A stretch of 64,000 bases of DNA from NCBI GenBank assembly GCA_938002965.1, contig CALKZY010000004.1, positions 42,933 through 106,932 on the forward strand, given 5' to 3'. Below the pieces are notes generated by a model, which saw nothing but the letters and a program-made list of their open reading frames with translations, had not been told where the DNA came from and searched no databases. Source of the stretch: an uncultured Acidimicrobiales bacterium. Its GTDB lineage: Bacteria; Actinomycetota; Acidimicrobiia; Acidimicrobiales; SZUA-35. The translations under genes and the position numbers were made by a program. Shown here piece by piece: positions 26,234 to 34,990 of this stretch (position 1 is the first letter of the stretch; every line of letters starts with the position of its first letter).

Positions 26234-27132
26234 CCCGTGCACCACTGAGCAGTGCCTTCATCACCTGTGCCGTGACCGGCGGTGGCGACACCGTGAATAA
26301 GTCTGAGTATGTGCCGTACACGCCAGAGGACATCGCCAACAACTGCATCGCCGCGGCGGAAGCCGGGGCCGCCATTGCACACGTCCACGTGCGGGACCCC
26401 ATCACCGGTGACGCCGATCGCCAGGTCGACTACTACCGTGAGGTCGTCGAACGGGTTCGGGCCTCCGACACCGATGTCATCTTGAATCTGACCGCAGGCA
26501 TGGGCGGCGACCTCACACTCGGCTCAGCCGAGCAGCCGTTCCCGGTCGATGAGGCCGGGACCGATATGGCCGGCGCAACCGAACGACTCGATCACGTCCG
26601 TGAACTCCTACCGGAAATCTGCACGCTCGACTGTGGCACGATGAACTTCGGTGCCGGCGACTACATCATGGTCAACTCACCAACGACGCTGGTGGAAATG
26701 GCTCGCCAGGTCCAGGCTCTTGGTGTTCGACCTGAGCTGGAACTGTTCGACCTCGGCCACCTGATGTTCGCCAAGAGCATGGTGGAACAAGGCGTCATCG
26801 ACGACCCGGTAATGGTGCAACTTTGCATGGGCATCCCCTGGGGTGCACCCAATGACATGAATTCGCTAATGGCTTTCGTCAACAACCTGCCTGAGCACTG
26901 GACGTTCTCCGCCTTCTCCATTGGCCGGGACCAGCTACGGTACGCAGCCGCCGCTCCACTCGTCGGCGGCAACGTCAGAGTCGGCCTGGAAGACAATCTG
27001 TACCTGTCGCGAGGACAGCTGGCCACCAACGCTCAACTTGTTGGGCGGGCAGTTCAGGTGCTCGAAGCAATGAACACCAACGTGCTCGGCCCGGCCGAGG
27101 TGCGACAGCAGATGGAGCTGCGCACGCCCTAA
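26230..27132 (+). CDS. Beta-keto acid cleavage enzyme (BKACE, DUF849)
   Basis: BKACE proteins split a beta-keto acid with acetyl-CoA into acetoacetate and a new acyl-CoA, or the converse, using zinc. The 300-residue sequence has the metal-binding HVHVRDP (His51, His53), the ELELFDLGHLMF segment and the GNVRVGLEDN motif with Arg250 and Glu254, all family hallmarks. Length is normal for the family. It is translationally coupled to the upstream BBOX-like dioxygenase. Dehydrocarnitine is a known substrate in this family and would fit the context; 3-keto-5-aminohexanoate and others are also known, so this remains inference. Confidence 0.93.
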   Translation: MTRAPLSSAFITCAVTGGGDTVNKSEYVPYTPEDIANNCIAAAEAGAAIAHVHVRDPITGDADRQVDYYREVVERVRASDTDVILNLTAGMGGDLTLGSAEQPFPVDEAGTDMAGATERLDHVRELLPEICTLDCGTMNFGAGDYIMVNSPTTLVEMARQVQALGVRPELELFDLGHLMFAKSMVEQGVIDDPVMVQLCMGIPWGAPNDMNSLMAFVNNLPEHWTFSAFSIGRDQLRYAAAAPLVGGNVRVGLEDNLYLSRGQLATNAQLVGRAVQVLEAMNTNVLGPAEVRQQMELRTP

Positions 27133-27316
27133 CGGCCGCCAACGCTGCAATCACTCGCAACAAGGGTCTAGGTGCATTCACCCAATCTCAGTAAGCGCCT
27201 GCCCGCTTCTTGCCTACGATTCGCGACCCACAAACACCTACCTGCGTCAAAAAGCCCGGTGAGCGTTCACCGCCCGCCAAGGAAGTACCCTCGTTGTGAC
27301 TCAAAGGTGGCTTGAC

Positions 27317-27727
27317 GTGACCGATCCGGTTCCGGCTAAATCTGAATCGCCCCGACAAGGACATAAGGGCCCCCATCGGTTGCGATGGGACGATCTTGTG
27401 CCTGACCGCGCCCGCCGGGCTGTGTATGCTCTGCTTTCTGAGCCTGGCCGTACCGACTTCCGGACCCGCCGAAACGTGATCGACTATGCCATGTCCCCTG
27501 AGGACCTCGATCTGGCCGCCGCAGTATCGGCCGACACTCGGCCGTACGTTGACAAAGTCATCGATCAGGCCGACGCGGTTACTGACGATGATGTCGCTCG
27601 GCTCCGTCAGGCCGGCCTGTCCGAAGATCACATCTTTGAGCTCACGTTGTGTGCTGGCGTGGGTGCCGCCCTCGGTCGATTCGAGGCCGGTTTGCGCGCC
27701 CTGCACGATGCCGGTCCGGTGGAGTAA
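27317..27727 (+). CDS. AhpD/CMD-like helical protein without the redox cysteines
   Basis: The 136-residue protein ends in SEDHIFELTLCAGVGAALGRFEAGLRALHDAG, which resembles the helical core of carboxymuconolactone decarboxylase/AhpD-like proteins, but the CxxC pair is absent. I chose the GTG at 27317 because AAAGGTGG lies six bases upstream; the frame is open to a GTG at 27296. It overlaps the next gene by one base (TAATG). A partner or structural role for the cysteine-bearing neighbour is plausible. A small inverted repeat CGGTGA/TCACCG lies upstream at 27257-27272. Confidence 0.65.
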   Translation: MTDPVPAKSESPRQGHKGPHRLRWDDLVPDRARRAVYALLSEPGRTDFRTRRNVIDYAMSPEDLDLAAAVSADTRPYVDKVIDQADAVTDDDVARLRQAGLSEDHIFELTLCAGVGAALGRFEAGLRALHDAGPVE

Positions 27728-28332
27728 TGCGGCTTCGAATTCTCGACGAGGGGCATCGGCCCCTGCAGAAAGTCGGACTTCGACTGGCGCGGGCACTGTC
27801 ACCAGACGATCACGCTCCGGGACCAATGTCCACATTGTCGTACCGTCGCCGCTTCTTCGGCAAGCACATGGCCGGATGCGCTCAAGAAGCAATGCGGGAA
27901 GCCCGCCACTGGTCAATGGCCGAACTTGAGCTGATGGCGGCTTTCGTTTCCCATCTCAACGGCTGCCAACCCTGCATCGGTGACCACGCAGCTGCCGCCT
28001 CATCCGGTCTGCTCAATCCAAACCAAATAGCCGACGTACTGGCCGATTGGCGGACCGCCGATGTTAGTGAACGTCTCCGAGCGACATTGGGTTTCCTTGA
28101 GAAAGTAGCGATGCGCCCAGACGATGTCGGGACCGGCGACATCACTCCACTTCGGGCCGCAGGCGTAGACGACGAAGCTATTGCCGAAGCCCTCTACGTA
28201 GGTTTCGTCTTCGACGCGCTGAATCGGTTTGCCGACGCCTTCGACTTTCCGGTCCCATCCACCGCTGGTTCAAAACGCACGGCACGGTTCTTACACCGCT
28301 TCGGCTACCGGTTGGCCAGCTTGCCCGGCTGA
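27727..28332 (+). CDS. AhpD-like peroxidase-related protein
   Basis: The 201-residue protein contains the AhpD-type redox motif in HLNGCQPCIGDHA (Cys-x-x-Cys followed by His, about residues 78-90) inside the typical all-helical CMD fold, with an FLEKVAMRPDD segment seen in peroxidase-related proteins. Family members reduce peroxides through the cysteine pair or act on small carboxylic acids. The ATG overlaps the upstream stop, with GGTGGAG as ribosome site. The two genes form a small unit after the BKACE operon, possibly independent, as 180 bases separate them. Confidence 0.8.
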   Translation: MRLRILDEGHRPLQKVGLRLARALSPDDHAPGPMSTLSYRRRFFGKHMAGCAQEAMREARHWSMAELELMAAFVSHLNGCQPCIGDHAAAASSGLLNPNQIADVLADWRTADVSERLRATLGFLEKVAMRPDDVGTGDITPLRAAGVDDEAIAEALYVGFVFDALNRFADAFDFPVPSTAGSKRTARFLHRFGYRLASLPG

Positions 28333-28360
28333 CGCTAGGGACCCGTCAACCACACCGGGT

Positions 28361-29326
28361 TTACTCGTCTGAATCGACGCCGCCGATTTCTGCCACGATG
28401 TCGGCCAACGTTGCCGAGTAGTCGGTGAAGTCCCGTCGGTACTCTTTGGCCAACGTCTCGAAGTCACCGGGTATGGCAGCCCGGGCTAGGACCCTGCGGG
28501 CTCGTCGTTCAACTCGCTCCAAGCGAGGAGCGTGGACCCGCTCGCTAAGCCGCTCGGCTTGGCGTTCAATCTCCGGCGACCCGTCCCAATTGCGACGGCG
28601 GGCGTAGCTGCGCTCTTGCCGAAGATCACATACCCCCTGGTGCAACTCCGCCTGGAGCTGATCAAGTTCGTCCAGCATTTTGGGTGACACCCAGCCGGAT
28701 CGGACCATCAGCGCAGCCGCACACAACAGGTCGTGGTGATTCGGACTGATCTTGTTCGGGGTTGGAAATCGCACAGGGGTGTCGTCAGCGTCGACGCCGG
28801 TGTCGCCACGGCGGCAGCCGTCGACGTAGCGCTGGAACTCGTTTCGGAATCTGATCGCTGAACCCGACCTGATGACTTCAAGTTGCGAGCGATGGGCACC
28901 CATCCGAGCAGCAGCATGGTCTGCTTTTCGCTCTAACAGGTCCAGTTCGTAGCTCGTGCTACCGGGTCCTGAATTGACGGCGTCGTCATCCCTTTCGTCA
29001 CCATCGACTTCGTCGTCAAGGGGTTTCCTGCGCTCCACCATGGGTGGCGCCGGTCGAGGGGGCAGTGGCGGCGGGCCGGAAGGGCCGGCCAAGTCGGCAT
29101 CGCCTTGGCCGGCGGACTCAGGGGCTGCGGGAGGTGGCGGAGGATCATCGGATCGCCGCTGCGGTCCGCCGGACTCATTAACTAGTGGCCCAGATGGAGA
29201 TGGAGATGGAGGTGGCGGTGGAGGTGGGGCCGGTGGAGCGGCTGGAGGTGGCGGAGACGCCACGACGGCGTCACCGGAGCGAAAGGACTCGTCCAACTCG
29301 TCTTCGACCGACTGACTCGTACTCAT
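28361..29326 (-). CDS. Proline-rich hypothetical protein
   Basis: The 321 residues divide into an acidic start, a proline-rich low-complexity region (about 25-100, with a run of nine prolines interrupted only by alanine), an acidic linker, and a helical, strongly charged C-terminal half with many arginines (RVERRARRVLARA near 275-287). No signal peptide or TM helix is visible. I do not recognise the family. Such a Pro-rich tail plus helical domain is often a protein-interaction module, but that is only a general impression. It is convergent with the AhpD-like gene. Confidence 0.7.
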   Translation of the reverse strand: MSTSQSVEDELDESFRSGDAVVASPPPPAAPPAPPPPPPPSPSPSGPLVNESGGPQRRSDDPPPPPAAPESAGQGDADLAGPSGPPPLPPRPAPPMVERRKPLDDEVDGDERDDDAVNSGPGSTSYELDLLERKADHAAARMGAHRSQLEVIRSGSAIRFRNEFQRYVDGCRRGDTGVDADDTPVRFPTPNKISPNHHDLLCAAALMVRSGWVSPKMLDELDQLQAELHQGVCDLRQERSYARRRNWDGSPEIERQAERLSERVHAPRLERVERRARRVLARAAIPGDFETLAKEYRRDFTDYSATLADIVAEIGGVDSDE

Positions 29327-29480
29327 CGCAACTCCACCGACACGGCTAGGAACCCGAACGGAGCCTCATACTCCTCGGTGTCGTCCTATCGGCAGGTTCT
29401 TGCCCGCTCTTCAGCATCAAGTTGATGCTCGTTTCTATTGCCGCCGGACACTGTCACCTGCCGTGTGCCAGAGTGTTTTC

Positions 29481-30257
29481 ATGAGAGTTCGTCTCAGTTG
29501 CCTGTTGTTTAGTGGATTGGCCTTGACTGCCGTCGTCACCGGCTGCAGTTTTGGGATCGAATCCGCCGTGTCTGAAGACCTCAACGTCAATGAAACAATC
29601 GACCTCGTTGGCGACGAGGACAGTCAAGCATCGAATGGCACTGTCGGCGAGACTACAACCACCACCTCGACATCGTCGCTGCCATCCACACCGGGTGAAG
29701 ATGTCCAGGACGAAGACGCTACATCCACCATCTCAGAGCCCGAATCCGAATCGGGCACCTCCGAATCGGGCACATCCGAATCGAGCGCTACCACCGAGAG
29801 CACAACAACGGTGACGACAGGCAAAGAAACGACAGTTGCCACAGCTCCACCCACGGATTCGGGCGATGCCGAAGTCGGCCTACAGTTCGACTTTGGAACA
29901 GTTGAAAGTTGGAGCGGTCTCGGAGCTGAGCAAGTAACCATCCGATTCGACCGCTACCAGATGGATGATGGGCGCTACGGCCCAACGCTCACAACAGAGG
30001 TGCAGCTGGCCGGAGCCACAGATCTCATCTGGCGAAACGAGAATCCGAAGCTACGCACCTATGTTGTTTCACCGGCCGTCGAGGCTCTGGCCCTCGATCC
30101 GACCTGGCTGGTTGAAGCCTGCAGCCAGGTCGACCAGCCCGAGGCCAGGTACCAGACGATGAACCTGGAAGAGTTTCTGTCCAAGTACACGTTTGTAGGC
30201 CTGACGTTCGACGGGAACGGCCAGATCATCAGATTCCGGGAACAAAGCTCCTGCTAG
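29481..30257 (+). CDS. Small lipoprotein with Ser/Thr-rich stalk
   Basis: The start is the ATG at 29481, giving 258 residues with a signal peptide and a lipobox ending at Cys22 (TAVVTGC). A Ser/Thr/Glu-rich stalk follows (about 60-130), built on repeated ESGTSES units, and then a compact C-terminal domain of about 120 residues with three or more beta strands and two cysteines (EACSQ and the final SSC). It should sit on the outer face of the membrane. I do not recognise the domain. A longer frame to 29400 would place 27 residues before the signal peptide and is rejected. Confidence 0.75.
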   Translation: MRVRLSCLLFSGLALTAVVTGCSFGIESAVSEDLNVNETIDLVGDEDSQASNGTVGETTTTTSTSSLPSTPGEDVQDEDATSTISEPESESGTSESGTSESSATTESTTTVTTGKETTVATAPPTDSGDAEVGLQFDFGTVESWSGLGAEQVTIRFDRYQMDDGRYGPTLTTEVQLAGATDLIWRNENPKLRTYVVSPAVEALALDPTWLVEACSQVDQPEARYQTMNLEEFLSKYTFVGLTFDGNGQIIRFREQSSC

Positions 30258-30274
30258 CGGGGGTCCCGGCAACT

Positions 30275-31021
30275 TCAGTCGGCGATCTTGTAGGCCTGCA
30301 GCCAGGTGACCAGCTCGAAACCGAGACTGGCCGATAGTGCGGCCGAACCGATGTTAGCCAGGTCATGGCGATACAGCGGAAGCATGTCGGCCTCCAACAA
30401 GTCCCGGGCCGCTTGGGCGACAACCCATCGGCCGAGCCCGCGTTGTCGATGCGCTGGGTGCACGAGTACTCCCATGTCGCAGAACCCGTCGTCCCAGTCC
30501 CAGGCCCCGCCGGAAGCGTAGGCCACCAGGGCGTCGTCGCCATTGAGCGTTAGGACGTTGATGGCCGCCTCATCAAACTCGTCCAGTTCCTCAAGCGATG
30601 CTTCCTCGACGTCTTCGACCGTGCATTGCTCGGTCAGGCCTCGCACCCGGTCAACGTCATCGTTGGTCAACCTCATGTGGTCGTAATCCGCCGGTACCGA
30701 CGGAAGGTCGATATGGCCCGTGGGCAGCACTCGCATGGCGGCGTCAGCCAGGTGGGACAGGCCCACCGCGGTGGCATGAGCGACAAAGTGATCGGCCGGG
30801 ACAGTGGACGACGAGCTGGCCAGTGACGAAAACCGGTCTTCGAGAACGGGATCGGTCCAGATAACGGCCGACGATCCGACTCGGTAACACAGCGCCATGC
30901 CGGTATCGGCCCGATCGGGGCGACCGACAACGGTCGTACCCGGGCGGTCAAGCAGCTCCGGCGGGAGTTCCATTGCCGTCATCAAACCTTGGAGGAAGCG
31001 ATTGGCTACGTTTTTTGCCAC
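30275..31021 (-). CDS. GNAT-family N-acetyltransferase
   Basis: The 248-residue protein has the GNAT acetyl-CoA motif in the C-terminal half (MGVLVHPAHRQRGLGRWVVAQAARDLL, with the RxxGLG loop at about 194-199) and the late DLANIGSAALSASLGFE motif. The N-terminal 110 residues form a second, degenerate domain, as in many actinobacterial two-lobed GNAT proteins. The substrate is unknown. It is divergent from the small membrane protein gene. Confidence 0.87.
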   Translation of the reverse strand: MAKNVANRFLQGLMTAMELPPELLDRPGTTVVGRPDRADTGMALCYRVGSSAVIWTDPVLEDRFSSLASSSSTVPADHFVAHATAVGLSHLADAAMRVLPTGHIDLPSVPADYDHMRLTNDDVDRVRGLTEQCTVEDVEEASLEELDEFDEAAINVLTLNGDDALVAYASGGAWDWDDGFCDMGVLVHPAHRQRGLGRWVVAQAARDLLEADMLPLYRHDLANIGSAALSASLGFELVTWLQAYKIAD

Positions 31022-31082
31022 GTGCCAACGCTAGTCGCCGTCCTCTTTCAATGGACAACGATATTGCCGCTAGTGTGCACCC

Positions 31083-31589
31083 ATGGCATTTGCTTCCTTG
31101 CTTCGTAGCGGCTTCGTCGGAATAGTGGCCGCCGTTGGCGCCGTCGTCATCACGTTCTTCATCGCCGACGTGGTCAGCGGTCCGCTGCTGGCATCTCAGC
31201 CTGGAGCCGATGGCCCTCAAGAAGTTCCCCTCGGTGGAGCCGTGGTGGGTACCGTCATCGCCGGAGTGGTGGCCATCGTCTTGGCCTACATCACCTCCAG
31301 GATGAAACGCTCGACCGCCATCTTCCTACTGATCTGTGTGGTCGGCCTGGTTCTATACGGGCTGTTCGCCTGGAGTGCAGCCGACAGCCAATCCACCGGA
31401 ATCTGGCTCAACGTGATGCACATTGCGGCTGCTGTTCCCATTGTCGGACAGCTCACCCGGTGGGTGTCCGGTCAACCCACGGTCGTCAAGGCGGCGTCGG
31501 CTGTCACCGCTGGCACCTCGCCTGAGGTTACGACCCCCGACAGCGCCCCGACGGACAGCGCTTCAAGCGACGACTCTTCGACCAACTAG
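31083..31589 (+). CDS. Four-helix membrane protein (DUF6069-like)
   Basis: The 168-residue protein has four hydrophobic helices (about 10-32, 50-68, 75-95 and 105-125) and a Thr/Ser/Pro/Asp-rich C-terminal tail. The layout, first long helix then a loop with VPLGGAVVGT, resembles the actinobacterial DUF6069 family, whose function is unknown. It stands alone, 62 bases from the divergent GNAT gene and 160 bases ahead of the dehydrogenase operon. Confidence 0.7.
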   Translation: MAFASLLRSGFVGIVAAVGAVVITFFIADVVSGPLLASQPGADGPQEVPLGGAVVGTVIAGVVAIVLAYITSRMKRSTAIFLLICVVGLVLYGLFAWSAADSQSTGIWLNVMHIAAAVPIVGQLTRWVSGQPTVVKAASAVTAGTSPEVTTPDSAPTDSASSDDSSTN

Positions 31590-31660
31590 GTCACCTAGAG
31601 CCATCAGCGCCGAGACCAGCGGTCGTTGAACCGCGACTTCGCCGCGCTCAACTTCGTGAG

Positions 31661-31690
31661 TCACATATGTGAGATTGCTACACAAATGTG
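31661..31690. promoter_or_regulatory. Paired near-identical palindromes upstream of the dehydrogenase operon
   Basis: TCACATATGTGA (31661-31672) is a perfect 12-base palindrome; CACAAATGTG (31681-31690) repeats its core with one change, 19 bases further on, close to two turns of DNA. They lie 60-90 bases before the E1alpha start in a locally AT-rich stretch. The SorC-type regulator at the end of the operon is the most likely ligand. The repeats are visible; the regulator match is inferred. Confidence 0.5.
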
Positions 31691-31748
31691 CAACCCCAAT
31701 TTAGGGTGGCCTTCACTACCTGTAAGAGGGACTGCGGAAGGTACGCCC

Positions 31749-32723
31749 ATGAGCGATGTTCGACGAGATCCACGCTCCGAACCCGGCCACGTGCTCGCCA
31801 ACATGTGGCGGATACGCAACTTCGAAGAGGCCCTGGAAGAGCTGTTCGCCCGGGGGATGTTGCACGGGACGATGCACCTTTCGATTGGCCAGGAAGCCAC
31901 GGCCGAAGGAACTTGCGGCGCTCTCCGTCACGGTGACTACATCACATCCACCCACCGTGGCCACGGCCACACTATCGCCCATGGCGGCGACCCGATGCTG
32001 ATGATGGCCGAGCTGTTGATGAAAGACACCGGCTATTGCCGAGGACGCGGCGGGTCTATGCACATCGCCGATGTGGCTAACGGCAACCTGGGGGCTAACG
32101 GCATCGTGGCCGGATCTATGACTATCGCTGCTGGAGCCGCACTCACCCAGGTCATGAACAGAACCGGCAGAGTCGTCAACTGCTTCTTCGGCGACGGCGC
32201 AGCCAACGAAGGGTCGTTTCATGAGGCGGTCAACCTGTCAGCTATCTGGCGCCTGCCCGTCGTCTGGTTGTGTGAGAACAACCAGTACGGAATGTCGATG
32301 GCCCAGGAACTCTCGACCGCGGGGGGATCGGTGGCCGCCCGAGCTTCCGCCTACGGGATCGACGGCGTCGCCGTTGACGGCAACGATGTATTGGCGGTTC
32401 ACGATGCTGTGGCGGCCGCCGCAGCCAAGGCCCGATCCGGTGGAGGGCCCACCATCGTCGAGTCCACCACCTACCGGTACCGCGGTCATTCCAAGTCGGA
32501 CCGCAATCTGTATCGAACCCAAACCGAAATCGATCAATGGCGCGACGAACAAGACCCAATCATCCGCTTTGAGCATCACCTTGAAACCGACGGGCTACTA
32601 ACTAGCGATCAGATCGGACAGTACCGCCAGCAAGCGGCGGCTGAGATTCGAACCGCTGTACAAGCAGCGTTGCAACAGCCCGATGCCACCGCCACCGACC
32701 TGTTGGAGTCCGTCTATGCCTGA
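31749..32723 (+). CDS. 2-oxoacid/acetoin dehydrogenase E1 component, alpha subunit
   Basis: The E1alpha subunit binds thiamine diphosphate and decarboxylates the substrate. The 324 residues contain the ThDP motif [10 protein letters not shown]...[10 protein letters not shown], the GHG and RGRGGSMH segments and the [12 protein letters not shown] phosphorylation-loop-like region. The length fits acetoin dehydrogenase AcoA or a bacterial PDH E1alpha. I chose the ATG at 31749 with GGAAGG upstream; the frame is open further 5' but would cover the palindromic sites. The E1beta gene overlaps the end. The exact oxoacid is not determined, and no E3 gene is near. Confidence 0.93.
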   Translation: MSDVRRDPRSEPGHVLANMWRIRNFEEALEELFARGMLHGTMHLSIGQEATAEGTCGALRHGDYITSTHRGHGHTIAHGGDPMLMMAELLMKDTGYCRGRGGSMHIADVANGNLGANGIVAGSMTIAAGAALTQVMNRTGRVVNCFFGDGAANEGSFHEAVNLSAIWRLPVVWLCENNQYGMSMAQELSTAGGSVAARASAYGIDGVAVDGNDVLAVHDAVAAAAAKARSGGGPTIVESTTYRYRGHSKSDRNLYRTQTEIDQWRDEQDPIIRFEHHLETDGLLTSDQIGQYRQQAAAEIRTAVQAALQQPDATATDLLESVYA

Positions 32724-33801
32724 GACCCGCCCGCCTGAGACGCTCGCCGCTGAGACACTGACGGCCGAGACCCTAACTCCCGAGACCCTAACTCCAGAGA
32801 CCCTAACTCCAGAGACGCTGACCTACGCTGCCGCTGTTCGAACTGCTCTCGATCTGCTGTTGAGCCATGACAACCGGGTCTTCTTGGCCGGTGAGGACAT
32901 CGGGGTCTACGGCGGCGCCTTCGGAGTCACTGACGGTCTCCTCGCCACCTACGGAGAGCAGCGGGTCCGGGACACGCCCATCTCCGAAGATGCGATCGCC
33001 GGAATGGCGGTCGGTGCAGCCATGACCGGCCTACGACCGATCGTCGAAATGCAGTTCTCAGACTTTGTAGTCAACGCCATGGACCCCATCGTCAACCAGG
33101 CGGCAAAGCTGCACTTCATGTACGGCGGCAAGGTCGAAGTTCCAATGGTTCTGCGAGCCCCTGGTGGTGGCGGAACCGGCGCTGCGGCCCAACACAGCCA
33201 AAGCCTCGAAGCCTGGTTTGCTCACGTGCCCGGACTCAAAGTTGCCGTCCCGGCGACCGTGCAGGATGCCTGCGATCTCCTGTTGGCAGCGGCCGCCGAC
33301 CCCAATCCGGTGATCGTTCTGGAACACAAACTTCTCTACAAGACCGAGGGTTCGTTCATCCGCCCAACACAACCGAACAGCGTGATCGAGGCGCTGGGGC
33401 AAGCACGAGTGACCCGTCAAGGCGACGACTTGACCATCGTCGGCTATTCGATCATGGCCGCCCGCGCTCTCGAGGCAGCTGGGCATCTGGCTGAACAGGG
33501 CATCGAGGCCGATGTGATCGACCTTCGATCTGTTCGACCAATCGATCACAACACGGTTCGGGAGTCCGTTCGCCGGACGGGACGGCTGCTGGTAACCCAT
33601 GAGGCGCCGAAATCGGCCGGAGTCGGCGCCGAGGTGGTAGCGGGCGTGGTCGAATCGGATGCCCTCGACTACCTGCTGGCACCGATCGAACGAGTATGCG
33701 GCCTGGAGGCCCCAATGCCCTATGCCCGAGAGTTGGAACGGGCGGTCATCCCGCAGGTGGACGATGTGGTCCAAGCGGCCGAACGACTGGTGAAAGCCTA
33801 G
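32716..33801 (+). CDS. 2-oxoacid/acetoin dehydrogenase E1 component, beta subunit, with repeat extension
   Basis: E1beta completes the heterotetrameric decarboxylase. From residue 37 on it matches the family: [68 protein letters not shown]. The ATG at 32716 overlaps the E1alpha stop by eight bases, with GGAG upstream. The odd part is the N-terminus: about 36 residues made of a five-residue unit (ETLTP or ETLTA) repeated almost six times, encoded by a 15-base tandem repeat. Family members normally begin right at the TYAAA segment, so this is an added, probably disordered tail. Confidence 0.94.
   Translation: MPETRPPETLAAETLTAETLTPETLTPETLTPETLTYAAAVRTALDLLLSHDNRVFLAGEDIGVYGGAFGVTDGLLATYGEQRVRDTPISEDAIAGMAVGAAMTGLRPIVEMQFSDFVVNAMDPIVNQAAKLHFMYGGKVEVPMVLRAPGGGGTGAAAQHSQSLEAWFAHVPGLKVAVPATVQDACDLLLAAAADPNPVIVLEHKLLYKTEGSFIRPTQPNSVIEALGQARVTRQGDDLTIVGYSIMAARALEAAGHLAEQGIEADVIDLRSVRPIDHNTVRESVRRTGRLLVTHEAPKSAGVGAEVVAGVVESDALDYLLAPIERVCGLEAPMPYARELERAVIPQVDDVVQAAERLVKA
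32737..32823 (+). repeat. 15-base tandem repeat inside the E1beta gene
   Basis: The unit GAGACCCTAACTCCA recurs from 32737, with five full copies and a partial sixth. The copies at 32767-32811 are nearly identical while the first two and the last have drifted. The period keeps the reading frame and gives Glu-Thr-Leu-Thr-Pro peptides. This is the pattern of recent slippage expansion within a coding region. Confidence 0.85.
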
Positions 33802-33810
33802 GGATTCGTT

Positions 33811-34959
33811 ATGAGCGCCTCAACCCGAGATATCCGTCTGCCGGCACTGTCAGCCACCATGGAGACCGCCACGTTGATCGAATGGCGGGTGCACCCCGGC
33901 GAGACTATTACCGAAGGCCAAGCCATCGCCGAGGTCGAAACTGACAAGGTCGACATGGAGGTCGAGGCGCCGTTCCCCGGCACCGTTGTCTCGCTCGAAC
34001 TCGGACCGGGTGATCAGTTGACCGTTGGCGGGGTGATGGCGACCGTAGCCTCCGACAACGAGGACCTCCTGGGCTTCCTCGACAACTCGGCTTCGGTTAT
34101 CTCAACTGAGGCGGCCGCAACCCCGGCGACTTCAGCCGAGCCGATTCCAACCCGACCGGCTTCGGAGATCGTGAAGGCCGCCCCTGCAGCCCGGCGCCTG
34201 GCTCGGGAAAACGACCTTGATCTCACCAACCTGGACCCAAGCGGAAACCGGGGGGAGGTGACGGTCAACGACGTTAAGACTCGGCTGGACTGGGCTCAAC
34301 CACCGCCCTCTCCGGGCCCGGCAGCCCCAGCGGCGAGAAGGCAAGCGACCATCGCAGTGGTGGAACGCTCAGCCGCTATCCCACAATTCACCTTGTATCG
34401 ACAACTGGACCTAACCCACGCCAAGGCCGAGAAGTTGGCCGAGAGCTGGACCACTATCTTCGTGCGGGCTTTGGCCATGACTCTGCGCCAGCACCCCGCC
34501 TTCAACACCAACTGGTCAGATGACATTGGGAGGGCCGCACCCCTAGACGTCGTCCGGGTTGGAATTGCCGTGGACCGACCGGGCGTTGGGCTGACAACGG
34601 CTGCAGTGGCCAACCCCGACCACGGGGATCGAGCAGCCGCCGACCGAGCCGTACGACAGGTCATCGACCGTGCCCGGTCCTCCAAGGCCGTACCCGACGA
34701 TCTCGCCCCGGCCGGTGTGACGCTGTCGAACCTTGGCGGCCTCGGCGTCGATCGGTTCAACGCTCTATTAGTGCCGCAACAGCCGGCCATCGTTTCGGTT
34801 GGAATCATTGCCATGAGAGCCGTGGCCACGGGAGGCGGAGCGATCCGTGCCGCGCTGACATGTGAAGTTGGCCTGACCGTTGACCATCGAGCAGCCGACG
34901 GGGCCGACGGGGCTCGGTTCCTCGACACGTTCGCCGACCTGGTGGAGCAAGCGAAATGA
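33811..34959 (+). CDS. 2-oxoacid/acetoin dehydrogenase E2 (dihydrolipoamide acyltransferase)
   Basis: The 382-residue E2 has an N-terminal lipoyl domain with the modified lysine Lys46 (EVETDKVDME), a Pro/Ala/Thr linker, a peripheral subunit-binding domain at about 122-157 (AAPAARRLARENDLDLTNLDPSGNRGEVTVNDV region) and a catalytic domain ending in the active-site motif DHRAADG (His359, Asp363). The catalytic domain is slightly shorter than usual, about 205 residues, but all key blocks are present. It follows E1beta by nine bases. The subunit-binding domain should recruit a dihydrolipoamide dehydrogenase encoded elsewhere. Confidence 0.93.
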   Translation: MSASTRDIRLPALSATMETATLIEWRVHPGETITEGQAIAEVETDKVDMEVEAPFPGTVVSLELGPGDQLTVGGVMATVASDNEDLLGFLDNSASVISTEAAATPATSAEPIPTRPASEIVKAAPAARRLARENDLDLTNLDPSGNRGEVTVNDVKTRLDWAQPPPSPGPAAPAARRQATIAVVERSAAIPQFTLYRQLDLTHAKAEKLAESWTTIFVRALAMTLRQHPAFNTNWSDDIGRAAPLDVVRVGIAVDRPGVGLTTAAVANPDHGDRAAADRAVRQVIDRARSSKAVPDDLAPAGVTLSNLGGLGVDRFNALLVPQQPAIVSVGIIAMRAVATGGGAIRAALTCEVGLTVDHRAADGADGARFLDTFADLVEQAK

Positions 34960-34990
34960 ACCCAGGCAAACCGCTGTCGCTACCCATGCG

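Noticed and set aside
31626..31748. Longer start for the E1alpha gene
   Set aside because: The extra codons cover the palindromic sites and do not resemble the family N-terminus; GGAAGG supports the ATG at 31749.
33058..33774. A 238-codon frame opposite E1beta
   Set aside because: E1beta is an unambiguous gene; the antisense frame is a mirror of its codon bias.
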